From an uncultured bacterium (lineage in GTDB: Bacteria > Patescibacteria > Microgenomatia > Levybacterales > UBA12049): DNA of 12,679 nt. Of this stretch, positions 8,102 to 12,679 are shown one piece after another; positions within the stretch are counted from its first letter, which is position 1, and each line of letters starts with the position of its first letter. Made by a program: the position numbers and the translations under genes. The notes beneath the pieces are model-generated. The model was not told the origin of the DNA, ran no database searches, and saw only the letters and a list, made by a program, of their open reading frames with translations. The stretch is from positions 1 to 12,679 of the forward strand of contig CAMPGJ010000018.1 of NCBI GenBank assembly GCA_946885425.1. Direction: 5' to 3'.

Positions 8102-8524
8102 ATGGATAATTTCGACAAATCAAAATATAGCAACTCTCCCTACGCACGTAGGATTGAAAAACCCTGGGGTTATGAAATCCACTGGGTACCAGATGATAAG
8201 CCATATATGGGTAAAGTTATTCATGTAAATGCAGGTGCACGGCTGTCTCTTCAGGTACACGATAAAAAACAAGAAAGTTGGTTCATCATGAACGGACAAG
8301 GTAAAGTTGTTTGGGAGAACGCTCAGGGAGATATGATCGAAACAGAACTGGAACCAGGAAAAGGATACACCACAGAGGTGGGACAAAAGCATCGTCTAGT
8401 AGGCATTACTGACTGCGATATACTAGAAGTATCGACACCAGAGATCGGAACCACCTTCCGACTTGAAGATGACTATGCAAGGCCGGATGAGACAGAAGAG
8501 CAACGCAAGGTGGAGAGAACTTAA
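8102..8524 (+). CDS. Cupin-fold phosphomannose isomerase-like protein (type II PMI cupin domain)
   Basis: 140-aa single cupin domain resembling the C-terminal isomerase half of bifunctional mannose-1-P guanylyltransferase/mannose-6-P isomerase (PF01050), but without the nucleotidyltransferase half. It begins with the KPWGYE motif (20-25). The cupin motif 1 GARLSLQVHDKKQESW (45-60) gives metal ligands Gln51, His53 and Glu58, and motif 2 has His97 in GQKHRLVG, so metal binding is intact. The end EDDYARPDE matches the family's EDDxxR signature. A role in fructose-6-P/mannose-6-P isomerisation fits the neighbouring mutase and bifunctional isomerase, but the activity would be redundant with the latter, so it could instead be a sugar-binding regulator or another epimerase. 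The short gap of 41 bp after the mutase suggests one operon. The TAA overlaps the first bases of the following repeat. Confidence 0.82.
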   Translation: MDNFDKSKYSNSPYARRIEKPWGYEIHWVPDDKPYMGKVIHVNAGARLSLQVHDKKQESWFIMNGQGKVVWENAQGDMIETELEPGKGYTTEVGQKHRLVGITDCDILEVSTPEIGTTFRLEDDYARPDETEEQRKVERT

Positions 8525-8646
8525 ATCCGAATATCGAAATCCGAAATACGAAACAAATTCAAATGACCAAAATACAAAATATCAAAACGTTTTGGATTTA
8601 GAATTTTATAATTTTGATATTGTTTCGAATTTCGATATTCGCATTT
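8523..8646. repeat. Palindromic element of CGAAATCCGAAAT type (family E)
   Basis: Arms 8523-8554 and 8622-8646: the right arm reversed reads AAATGCGAATATCGAAATTC followed by GAAAC and aligns closely to the left arm apart from a seven-base gap. The AT-rich middle contains ATCAAAACGTTTTGGAT. The element starts inside the stop codon of the cupin gene (TAA 8522-8524). It produces a spurious 79-codon reading frame (8463-8702). Similar CGAAATCCGAAAT repeats are widespread in bacterial genomes. Confidence 0.85.
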
Positions 8647-8660
8647 CGAATTTAGTTTAT

Positions 8661-8686
8661 AGATCCCGGATCGAGTCCGGGATGAC
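8661..8686. repeat. Solo right arm of a family A element forming a hairpin upstream of the isomerase
   Basis: AGATCCCGGATCGAGTCCGG followed by GATGAC resembles the right half of the 912-986 element. It forms its own stem: ATCCCGGA (8663-8670) pairs perfectly with TCCGGGAT (8676-8683) around a 5-nt loop. It ends 8 nt before the ATG at 8695. Confidence 0.8.
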
Positions 8687-8694
8687 AAAACATT

Positions 8695-9747
8695 ATGGTT
8701 GATTTTAGTAATACAGAGGCATTAAAAGAATTGGATCCACAGGACACGTTGGGCTCTACAGAGGGTTTTATCAAGCAGTGTGAGACTGCTTGGAATGAGG
8801 TCACTAGTCTGGATCTTCCTAAGCACCTTGGTACGATAGACAATGTTGTTTTTTGTGGGATGGGTGCATCAATTTACGGGGCTCTCGTCTTAAAAGCAGT
8901 TTTGGGGCGTAATCTTCCCTTCCCTGTAGAGATGGTAAGTGATTACTTTCTTCCTGATTATGTTGGAAAGAATACGCTGGTAGTGCTGACGAGTTATTCC
9001 GGAACTACAGAAGAGGTGCTATCTTGTGCAGAAGATGCCAAAGCCAAAGAAGCTAAAATGGTTGTACTGACCAAAGGAGGTCCTCTTGCTGAATTTGCGA
9101 AAGACAATAATGTTCCTGCGTATATCTTTGATGGGAAGATGAATCCTTCAGGTGTACCACGTCTGGGCAATGGCTATACCATTCTCGGACTCATGGGACT
9201 TCTGACTAAAGTTGGTGTTGTAGATATCGAAGAACATGAAATAGGTAATGCTATTACTCGTATGCGTGACTCATTTGAAGAGATAAAAGCGCAAGCGAAT
9301 ACAGATTTCTCAACATTCTATAACAAAATCCCAATCATCTTCGCAGCTGAACATCTTGCAGGCAATGCACAGATCCTGCGTAATCAATTTAACGAAACAA
9401 GTAAGGCTTTCTCAGCACTGTATCTCATCCCGGATCTAAACCATCATCTGATGGAGGGTCTCCAGTTCCCACAAGGCGCACCACTACACTTTATCATCCT
9501 TAATTCACCTAACTATTCAGAAAAGATAAAGAAGCGCGTAGAACTGACCAAACAAGTTGTCGAGCAAAATGGATATCCAGTACATGAATTTATGTCCAGT
9601 GGAGGTACGGTCTACGATGACTTCCTAGAGACAGTACAATACGGCAGCTTCATCACACTCTACCTAGCTCTCGCCTACGCCCAGAACCCCGCGGTAAATC
9701 CATTTGTGGATTGGTTTAAGGCACAGTTGTCTGACGACAACCGCTGA
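8695..9747 (+). CDS. Bifunctional phosphoglucose/phosphomannose isomerase
   Basis: Isomerises fructose-6-P to glucose-6-P and to mannose-6-P; the PGI/PMI family first characterised in archaea, cytoplasmic. 350 aa, normal length, with two SIS domains. The first has the CGMGASIYGA loop (54-63) and the sugar-phosphate-binding SYSGTTEE motif (100-107). The linker has the PSGVPRLGNGY segment, and the second domain carries the catalytic residues: Glu234 in NQFNETSK (230-237) and His250 in PDLNHHLMEGL (246-256). The C-terminal VDWFKAQL matches the family's last helix. The ATG at 8695 is preferred; an upstream ATG at 8682 within the repeat is out of frame. It is the last gene of the sugar-phosphate cluster; a 170-bp repeat-filled gap separates it from the cupin gene. 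Confidence 0.94.
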   Translation: MVDFSNTEALKELDPQDTLGSTEGFIKQCETAWNEVTSLDLPKHLGTIDNVVFCGMGASIYGALVLKAVLGRNLPFPVEMVSDYFLPDYVGKNTLVVLTSYSGTTEEVLSCAEDAKAKEAKMVVLTKGGPLAEFAKDNNVPAYIFDGKMNPSGVPRLGNGYTILGLMGLLTKVGVVDIEEHEIGNAITRMRDSFEEIKAQANTDFSTFYNKIPIIFAAEHLAGNAQILRNQFNETSKAFSALYLIPDLNHHLMEGLQFPQGAPLHFIILNSPNYSEKIKKRVELTKQVVEQNGYPVHEFMSSGGTVYDDFLETVQYGSFITLYLALAYAQNPAVNPFVDWFKAQLSDDNR

Positions 9748-9784
9748 ACTAATCAAACTCCAACGCAGAACTACGCAGAAATCC

Positions 9785-9875
9785 TTGTCGTTTCGAACTA
9801 TAAGGACTATGAGATCCTGAAACACATTCACTTTGTTCAGTGCGAGAACCTCTTTCCAGGCGAGTTCAGGATGAC
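9785..9875. repeat. Degenerate family A element after the isomerase gene
   Basis: The right part, from GAGATCCTGAAACACATTCA (9811 onwards) to GAGTTCAGGATGAC (9862-9875), matches the common GATCCTGAA...TTCAGGATGAC arms. The left end TTGTCGTTTCGAAC is diverged, so pairing is incomplete. It lies in the convergent gap between the isomerase (+) and the Gmad2 gene (-). Just upstream, AACGCAGAACTACGCAGAAA (9762-9781) holds two ACGCAGAA units, and just downstream is the CCCTA-rich tract. Confidence 0.65.
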
Positions 9876-9889
9876 AGTATTTAAATGGA

Positions 9890-9910
9890 CTATCCCCTAA
9901 ACCCTATCCC
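9890..9910. repeat. CCCTA-rich tract
   Basis: CTATCCCCTAAACCCTATCCC resembles the tract at 8072-8100 (CCCTATCCCCTAGCACCTAG and on), which lies between the mutase and cupin genes. Both are short, degenerate runs of CCCTA units, and neither encodes anything. Confidence 0.5.
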
Positions 9911-9911
9911 T

Positions 9912-10538
9912 TTATTTAAGGTACACCGGGATACTGAGGTTCTCCGCATTTTCAGGGAGTCCTGAAGGATTATCTTTTTCCAGCACTAATGTAGCCTTGG
10001 GAGTGGCTGGCGCGGTGAATGTTAGCTCTCCTGTAAATGGAACGAACTCGGTGGTCATCCATGTCGCTTCCGCTGATTCTGAGGCGATACTACCAGGATT
10101 CTTCAATTTGCCAGCCTGAGGGGGCTGCCCCGTCGTAGCCGTAGGCGAAGTGGGGTTTGCTGTAATATATCCCTGGGCAACAACATTGCCAGCTTCATCA
10201 ATAAGTTTTACCGGGGCTGTGGCTTCAAAGAACCATGTTCCTCTGGCTTCACCTGTTATTGTCACGGGGCTTACTAGATAATGATTTGGCCGGGGGGAAG
10301 CAATCCTGATTTTATCTGACATCTGTATCTCATTACCGATATCTTCGGTGAAAGATTTTCCATCTTTAGTCCGGCACTGTGCCGGATAGGTCTCCATGAC
10401 AGAATTGCCGGCCGCTACACATTGCTCAAATGATTCTACAGTAACTAACTCACCTGATTTGACAAAAAAGGTGTAATAAAGTCCAATTGCACCTACAAAT
10501 AAAACAACAGAAAAAAATGCAAACCAGTTCTTCTTCAT
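9912..10538 (-). CDS. Membrane-anchored protein with Gmad2 immunoglobulin-like domain
   Basis: 208 aa, predicted to be anchored by one N-terminal helix (residues 5-25, after MKKNW) with the rest outside the membrane. A short Cys-containing module follows (FEQCVAAGNSVMETYPAQC, Cys40 and Cys55, then the DGKSF motif), probably disulfide-linked. Then comes a Gmad2 domain (PF10648): SPRPNHYLVSPVTITGEARG (81-100) with TWFFEA directly after, and TWMTTEFVPFTGELTF (159-174), ending SIPVYLK. Between 128 and 158 the domain carries a low-complexity insert rich in Thr, Ser, Pro and Ala not expected in the family. Gmad2 domains are associated with cell-surface and sporulation proteins, but no enzymatic role is known. 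An ATG at 10562 is in frame but comes from the repeat; 10538 is preferred because a -10 box ends 6 nt upstream and the protein then begins with a proper leader. Confidence 0.85.
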   Translation of the reverse strand: MKKNWFAFFSVVLFVGAIGLYYTFFVKSGELVTVESFEQCVAAGNSVMETYPAQCRTKDGKSFTEDIGNEIQMSDKIRIASPRPNHYLVSPVTITGEARGTWFFEATAPVKLIDEAGNVVAQGYITANPTSPTATTGQPPQAGKLKNPGSIASESAEATWMTTEFVPFTGELTFTAPATPKATLVLEKDNPSGLPENAENLSIPVYLK

Positions 10539-10544
10539 ATATTT

Positions 10545-10553
10545 ATTGTAGCA
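10545..10553 (-). promoter_or_regulatory. Extended -10 leaderless promoter of the Gmad2 gene
   Basis: On the minus strand TGCTACAAT followed by AAATAT and then ATG (10538). Six nucleotides separate the hexamer from the start codon, so the A of ATG is the expected first transcribed base. The -35 position would fall inside the repeat arm (TTCGCT, a weak match). Confidence 0.65.
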
Positions 10554-10557
10554 GGTT

Positions 10558-10639
10558 GTCATTCTGGAGCGAAGTGGTAACAGAGCGATAGAATCCCACT
10601 CAGGAGATCCTATCAGTCGCTCACTCCTTCCAGGATGAC
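10558..10639. repeat. Family A palindromic element between divergent leaderless promoters
   Basis: 82 bp from GTCATTCTGGAGCGAAG to CTCCTTCCAGGATGAC, a close relative of the copy at 6565-6664. It shares AGCGATAGAA, then TCAGGAGATCCTATCAGTCG (10600-10619), but its central segment is shorter. It occupies most of the 124 bp between the Gmad2 and FKBP start codons, with each arm a few bases from a -10 element. Confidence 0.9.
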
Positions 10640-10647
10640 ATATAATG

Positions 10648-10656
10648 TGCTATACT
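10648..10656 (+). promoter_or_regulatory. Extended -10 leaderless promoter of the FKBP gene
   Basis: TGCTATACT, then 6 nt of T-rich sequence and the ATG at 10663. A second TATAAT lies at 10641-10646 and could give a 10-nt leader. The longer reading frame starting at ATG 10645 begins within these promoter elements. Confidence 0.65.
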
Positions 10657-10662
10657 ATTTTT

Positions 10663-11019
10663 ATGAGCGATGCTACGTTAAAGATTGAAGACATCAAAGT
10701 CGGAGATGGTGAGGAAGTAAAGTCCGGTGACCATGTAGTTATGCACTACACTGGTTGGCTGGAAGAGACACCCGGATCAGGAGTACCAGGAAAGAAATTC
10801 GATTCCTCCCATGACCGTAATCAACCATTTGATGTTGCTATCGGCGTCGGCTACGTTATCAAAGGCTGGGATATGGGTGTCCCCGGTATGAAAGTCGGCG
10901 GCAAAAGAAAGTTGATCATCCCACACGAACTTGGCTATGGTAAATACGGTGTTGACCCTGTAATTCCAGGTTTCGCTACCCTCATCTTCGAAGTTGAACT
11001 GCTGAAAATCAATAAATAA
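10663..11019 (+). CDS. FKBP-type peptidyl-prolyl cis-trans isomerase
   Basis: Catalyses cis-trans isomerisation of X-Pro bonds during protein folding. The single-domain 118-aa protein has no signal peptide, so it is cytoplasmic. The rapamycin/substrate-pocket residues of FKBP12 are all recognisable: Tyr29 in HYTGWL, Phe46-Asp47 in KKFDSS, Val65-Ile66 and Trp69 in YVIKGWD, Tyr92 in ELGYG, Ile101-Pro102 and Phe109. The GMKVGGKRKLIIP run (75-87) is the family's most conserved segment. An ~8-residue insertion (EETPGSGVPG) lengthens the loop after strand 2 compared with human FKBP12. The start is ATG 10663, set by the -10 box 6 nt upstream. It is divergent from the membrane Gmad2 gene and followed after 46 bp by a glycosidase-like gene with its own promoter. 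Confidence 0.96.
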   Translation: MSDATLKIEDIKVGDGEEVKSGDHVVMHYTGWLEETPGSGVPGKKFDSSHDRNQPFDVAIGVGYVIKGWDMGVPGMKVGGKRKLIIPHELGYGKYGVDPVIPGFATLIFEVELLKINK

Positions 11020-11050
11020 CAGCTAGTCGAAGGATTCTGCAGATTCTACA

Positions 11051-11059
11051 TGCTATAAT
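11051..11059 (+). promoter_or_regulatory. Extended -10 leaderless promoter of the second glycosidase gene
   Basis: TGCTATAAT (perfect hexamer with TGn), then ATCACCCC-type 6-nt spacing to the ATG at 11066. No -35 hexamer at the normal distance (the sequence there is AGGATT). Transcription should begin at the A of the start codon. Confidence 0.7.
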
Positions 11060-11065
11060 CACCCC

Positions 11066-12211
11066 ATGCAGATATGGACTACATTTAGCCCTCAGAAGGT
11101 TTGTTGGGAACTAACCACTGTTCAAAATAAAGGAAAAGGAGGTACCAGCGATTGGATGTCTCATCAAAAGATTATCGAAGAATCTCTTTTGCTTCTCAAA
11201 CAATACGGTATCGTAGGAATACGTTTGGTTATCTTTCCTAACGAACTGACAAAAGACGGGAAGAGCTTTAATTGGATGCCGCTAGATGCAATCTTGGCAC
11301 TTTGTGCAAAGCATAAGCTCTTAGTAGACCTTTGCATAGGACCATTTCAATACCCTCATTATCCGGGAATATACTTACCAGAAAAAGTACTCTCTCATTT
11401 GTCATCCCGAGCGACCAATGGGAGCCGAGGGATCTTGTCACCCCAAGCTGCTCTGTTGAAAAGATCTCTCCACTACGCAGGCGCTCCGGTCGAGATGACA
11501 ACGGTAGAGAGAATTGATGATAACCATAAACTAAATGAGTATGGATTGAAATTTTTGGAGAAACAGCTGAAGCGGTATGGTTCTGATAAAAGGATTCATG
11601 GATTTCATTTTGCAAATGAATGGCCTGATAAACAACGAATAGCAGGAGCAGAAGATATCAAGGGTGAAGTGTCAGAAAAATTTATGCTCACTGCTGTAAC
11701 TTTAATAAGAAAAATGACAAAAAAACCTATCTTCATGAATACAAATATTGATGCAGCAGATAAAAATACACTTTTTGATACATTCAAAAATATCTTTGCT
11801 AGTTTGGACAAACAAGGAAGACTAGGATTTGATATATATCCTTCTCAAGAGACATGGAAACATGCCCCTTTACAGAAAATACGGAGACTATTTGAAGCAT
11901 ACAAAGCATCTTTTATCTCAGCATGTCATGCATTTGCTCCTTGTGAGATTTATTTTGCTGAAGTGGAAGCACAACCATGGGGAAATGGAAGATCCTGGTA
12001 TAAGATAATAAAATCTGAAATTAATCCTGAAGAACAGATACTTACGTATTCCCGGCATTCATTGAAAGAAACCTGGGACAAGCATATTTCTGGTACACCA
12101 TGTAATACAGTCAGCCTTTGGGGTTCAGATTTTTGGTTAAGTGCACACGCAATGGGAGTAAAATGGCCGATGAATGTTGTAGGGGCACAAAATTTTGTGC
12201 CCGTACGATGA
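11066..12211 (+). CDS. Clan GH-A-like glycosidase homologue, without signal peptide
   Basis: 381 aa, TIM-barrel glycosidase fold by motif. It opens WTTFSPQKVCWEL, then an IRLVIFPNE strand (52-60) with SFNWMPLDAIL, the pattern of cellulase-family proteins in which a barrel strand is followed by the xYxWxxLDxxL segment. A plausible acid/base is Glu185 in GFHFANEWPD (Asn184-Glu185), and a plausible nucleophile is Glu299 or Glu301 in YFAEVEAQPW. LWGSDFWLSA near 351-360 matches the strand-8 Trp segment. It begins without a leader peptide, unlike the secreted glycosidase at 4514, so it is either cytoplasmic or exported by another route. Residues 112-145 are encoded by a palindromic repeat, and the last residues plus the stop by another palindrome. 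Clan assignment is good; the enzyme's activity, given the insert close to the substrate side of the barrel, is uncertain. Confidence 0.78.
   Translation: MQIWTTFSPQKVCWELTTVQNKGKGGTSDWMSHQKIIEESLLLLKQYGIVGIRLVIFPNELTKDGKSFNWMPLDAILALCAKHKLLVDLCIGPFQYPHYPGIYLPEKVLSHLSSRATNGSRGILSPQAALLKRSLHYAGAPVEMTTVERIDDNHKLNEYGLKFLEKQLKRYGSDKRIHGFHFANEWPDKQRIAGAEDIKGEVSEKFMLTAVTLIRKMTKKPIFMNTNIDAADKNTLFDTFKNIFASLDKQGRLGFDIYPSQETWKHAPLQKIRRLFEAYKASFISACHAFAPCEIYFAEVEAQPWGNGRSWYKIIKSEINPEEQILTYSRHSLKETWDKHISGTPCNTVSLWGSDFWLSAHAMGVKWPMNVVGAQNFVPVR
11400..11500. repeat. Palindromic element inside the second glycosidase gene (family C)
   Basis: 101 bp with ends TGTCATCCCGAGCG and CGGTCGAGATGACA (12 of 14 pairing) and an inner pair GAGGGATCTT / AAGATCTCTC (9 of 10). 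It stays open in the host frame and encodes residues 112-145 (beginning LSSRATNGSRGILS, ending GAPVEMT). The sequence is of the widespread GTCATCCCGAGCG...GGGATCTT type normally found between genes. Confidence 0.9.
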
Positions 12212-12234
12212 TTAGGATTGTGCCCGTACGATGA
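12179..12234. repeat. Palindrome plus 17-bp direct duplication at the 3' end of the second glycosidase gene
   Basis: GGGCACAAAATTTTGTGCCC (12183-12202) is a perfect 20-bp palindrome coding for the C-terminal AQNFVP. TTGTGCCCGTACGATGA (12195-12211), which includes the TGA stop, is repeated exactly at 12218-12234 with a 23-bp period. The second copy ends 2 bp before the stop of the convergent gene. There is no T-tract, so terminator function is doubtful. Confidence 0.85.
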
Positions 12235-12236
12235 AT

Positions 12237-12542
12237 TTATTTCTTTTTCTTCGCGGAGCCCTTTTTTGAAGAGATTGCCTTTGATTTGTATGCTATCTCT
12301 TTATGGTGGGCTACCTTATGATGAGATGGATGCTTACTGTTACTTACTAAATATACCAAACCTACCATTAAAGTCATTCCTACTGTCACCAAAACCATAA
12401 ATAATGTAAATGAATGTGACTGAAGAATAGATTCTGAATTATTATAGAAAAGAATAAAGATTCCAAAAGCGAGAAGAACCAGAAGTAAATAGATTATTGC
12501 CTTCAGGTTATTCTCATGAAGCGGATGTGGATGATGTAACAT
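12237..12542 (-). CDS. Small two-TM membrane protein with basic C-terminal tail
   Basis: 101 aa, no recognised family. A His/Pro-rich N-terminus (MLHHPHPLHENN) is followed by two hydrophobic helices (about 14-33 and 45-66) joined by a short polar loop (NNSESILQSHS), then a 35-residue tail rich in His and Lys, ending KKGSAKKKK. By the positive-inside rule the tail should be cytoplasmic and the loop outside. A basic tail like this could bind nucleic acid or acidic lipids, but nothing shows that. The start at 12542 is fixed by a consensus promoter whose -10 hexamer ends 6 nt upstream; the TTG at 12578 that extends the frame is the -35 box. It is convergent with the glycosidase gene, with only 25 bp between stops. 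Confidence 0.75.
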   Translation of the reverse strand: MLHHPHPLHENNLKAIIYLLLVLLAFGIFILFYNNSESILQSHSFTLFMVLVTVGMTLMVGLVYLVSNSKHPSHHKVAHHKEIAYKSKAISSKKGSAKKKK

Positions 12543-12548
12543 ATATTT

Positions 12549-12578
12549 ATCATAGGGAGTTTTAGCAAATGATGTCAA
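12549..12578 (-). promoter_or_regulatory. Consensus leaderless promoter of the small membrane protein gene
   Basis: On the minus strand a perfect TTGACA (12578-12573), 18-bp spacer, TATGAT (12554-12549), AAATAT and ATG at 12542. The AAATATATG following the hexamer is identical to that of the Gmad2 gene. Confidence 0.8.
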
Positions 12579-12596
12579 GAGAGCAAAACTATATCA

Positions 12597-12663
12597 GAGT
12601 AAAAAGAAAAAAGTAAAAAGCAAAAATACTTCAAGATAAATTTTTTATCTTTAATTTTTACTC
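12597..12663. repeat. A/T-rich inverted repeat near the window end
   Basis: AAGATAAA (12633-12640) pairs perfectly with TTTATCTT (12644-12651) around a 3-nt loop, and the outer GAGTAAAAA (12597-12605) is complementary to TTTTTACTC (12655-12663). It is made of AAAGTAAAAAG-like units and may continue as another repeat family past the window. No gene is visible in 12543-12679. Confidence 0.5.
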
Positions 12664-12679
12664 TTTTATTTTCCTGGGG

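Noticed and set aside
8463..8702. 79-codon plus-strand frame after the cupin gene
   Set aside because: It runs through the cupin gene out of frame and then through two repeat elements; Asn/Tyr-rich repeat translation, no start signals.
11268..11615. Minus-strand 115-codon frame and overlapping plus-strand 61-codon frame in the second glycosidase gene
   Set aside because: Both are produced by the GC-richer repeat at 11400-11500, which stays open in several frames; the host frame has the catalytic motifs and promoter.
12218..12400. 60-codon plus-strand frame after the glycosidase gene
   Set aside because: It is antisense to the small membrane protein gene and starts within the duplicated repeat; the minus-strand gene has a consensus promoter.
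12542..12578. TTG start at 12578 extending the small membrane protein
   Set aside because: The TTG is the -35 box TTGACA; the ATG at 12542 lies 6 nt after the -10 hexamer.

Overview
The window looks like a bacterial chromosome segment from an AT-rich, small-genome lineage, most probably the Candidate Phyla Radiation (Patescibacteria, perhaps Microgenomates). This is inferred from compact divergent proteins, many short genes with no recognisable family, a cytoplasmic/secreted glycosidase pair, a single-TM Gmad2 protein, TATAAT-type promoters (so not archaeal) and a high load of short palindromic repeats. TGA is used as a normal stop codon (2900-2902, 9745-9747, 12209-12211), so the code is standard. 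There are no tRNA, rRNA, CRISPR or transposase genes.

Layout. 1-2268: a PfkB-family (adenosine-kinase-like) kinase, cut off at its 5' end by the window edge, followed by S-adenosylhomocysteine hydrolase; together they would clear SAH and re-use the adenosine. 2269-4425: three genes of unknown function, two on + and one on -, the last two meeting stop codon to stop codon. 4426-5674: a divergent promoter region and a secreted clan-A glycoside hydrolase. 5781-6554: DNA polymerase III delta subunit (holA). 6672-9747: a sugar-phosphate cluster (phosphomannomutase/phosphoglucomutase, a small cupin related to type II phosphomannose isomerase, bifunctional phosphoglucose/phosphomannose isomerase) linking fructose-6-P, glucose-6-P, mannose-6-P and the 1-phosphates used for nucleotide sugars. 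9912-11019: divergent pair of a membrane-anchored Gmad2 protein (-) and an FKBP-type prolyl isomerase (+). 11066-12211: a second clan-A glycosidase-like protein without a signal peptide. 12237-12542: a small two-TM protein on -.

Two architectural features dominate. First, seven start codons lie 6-8 nt downstream of a -10 hexamer, with no Shine-Dalgarno sequence, as expected for leaderless mRNAs; promoters either have a good -35 at 17-18 bp or an extended TGn -10, not both. Several computed longest ORFs begin at a TTG or ATG that is really part of the promoter or of a repeat, and the starts have been corrected accordingly. Second, about 6 % of the window consists of short palindromic elements of several families. 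Three families share GTCAT...ATGAC ends. They sit just upstream of start codons, always in one orientation for the commonest family, and two copies lie inside genes (holA and the second glycosidase), where they are translated in frame as 24- and 34-residue inserts. A third palindrome forms the C-terminus and stop of the second glycosidase. I see no transposase in the window that could mobilise them.
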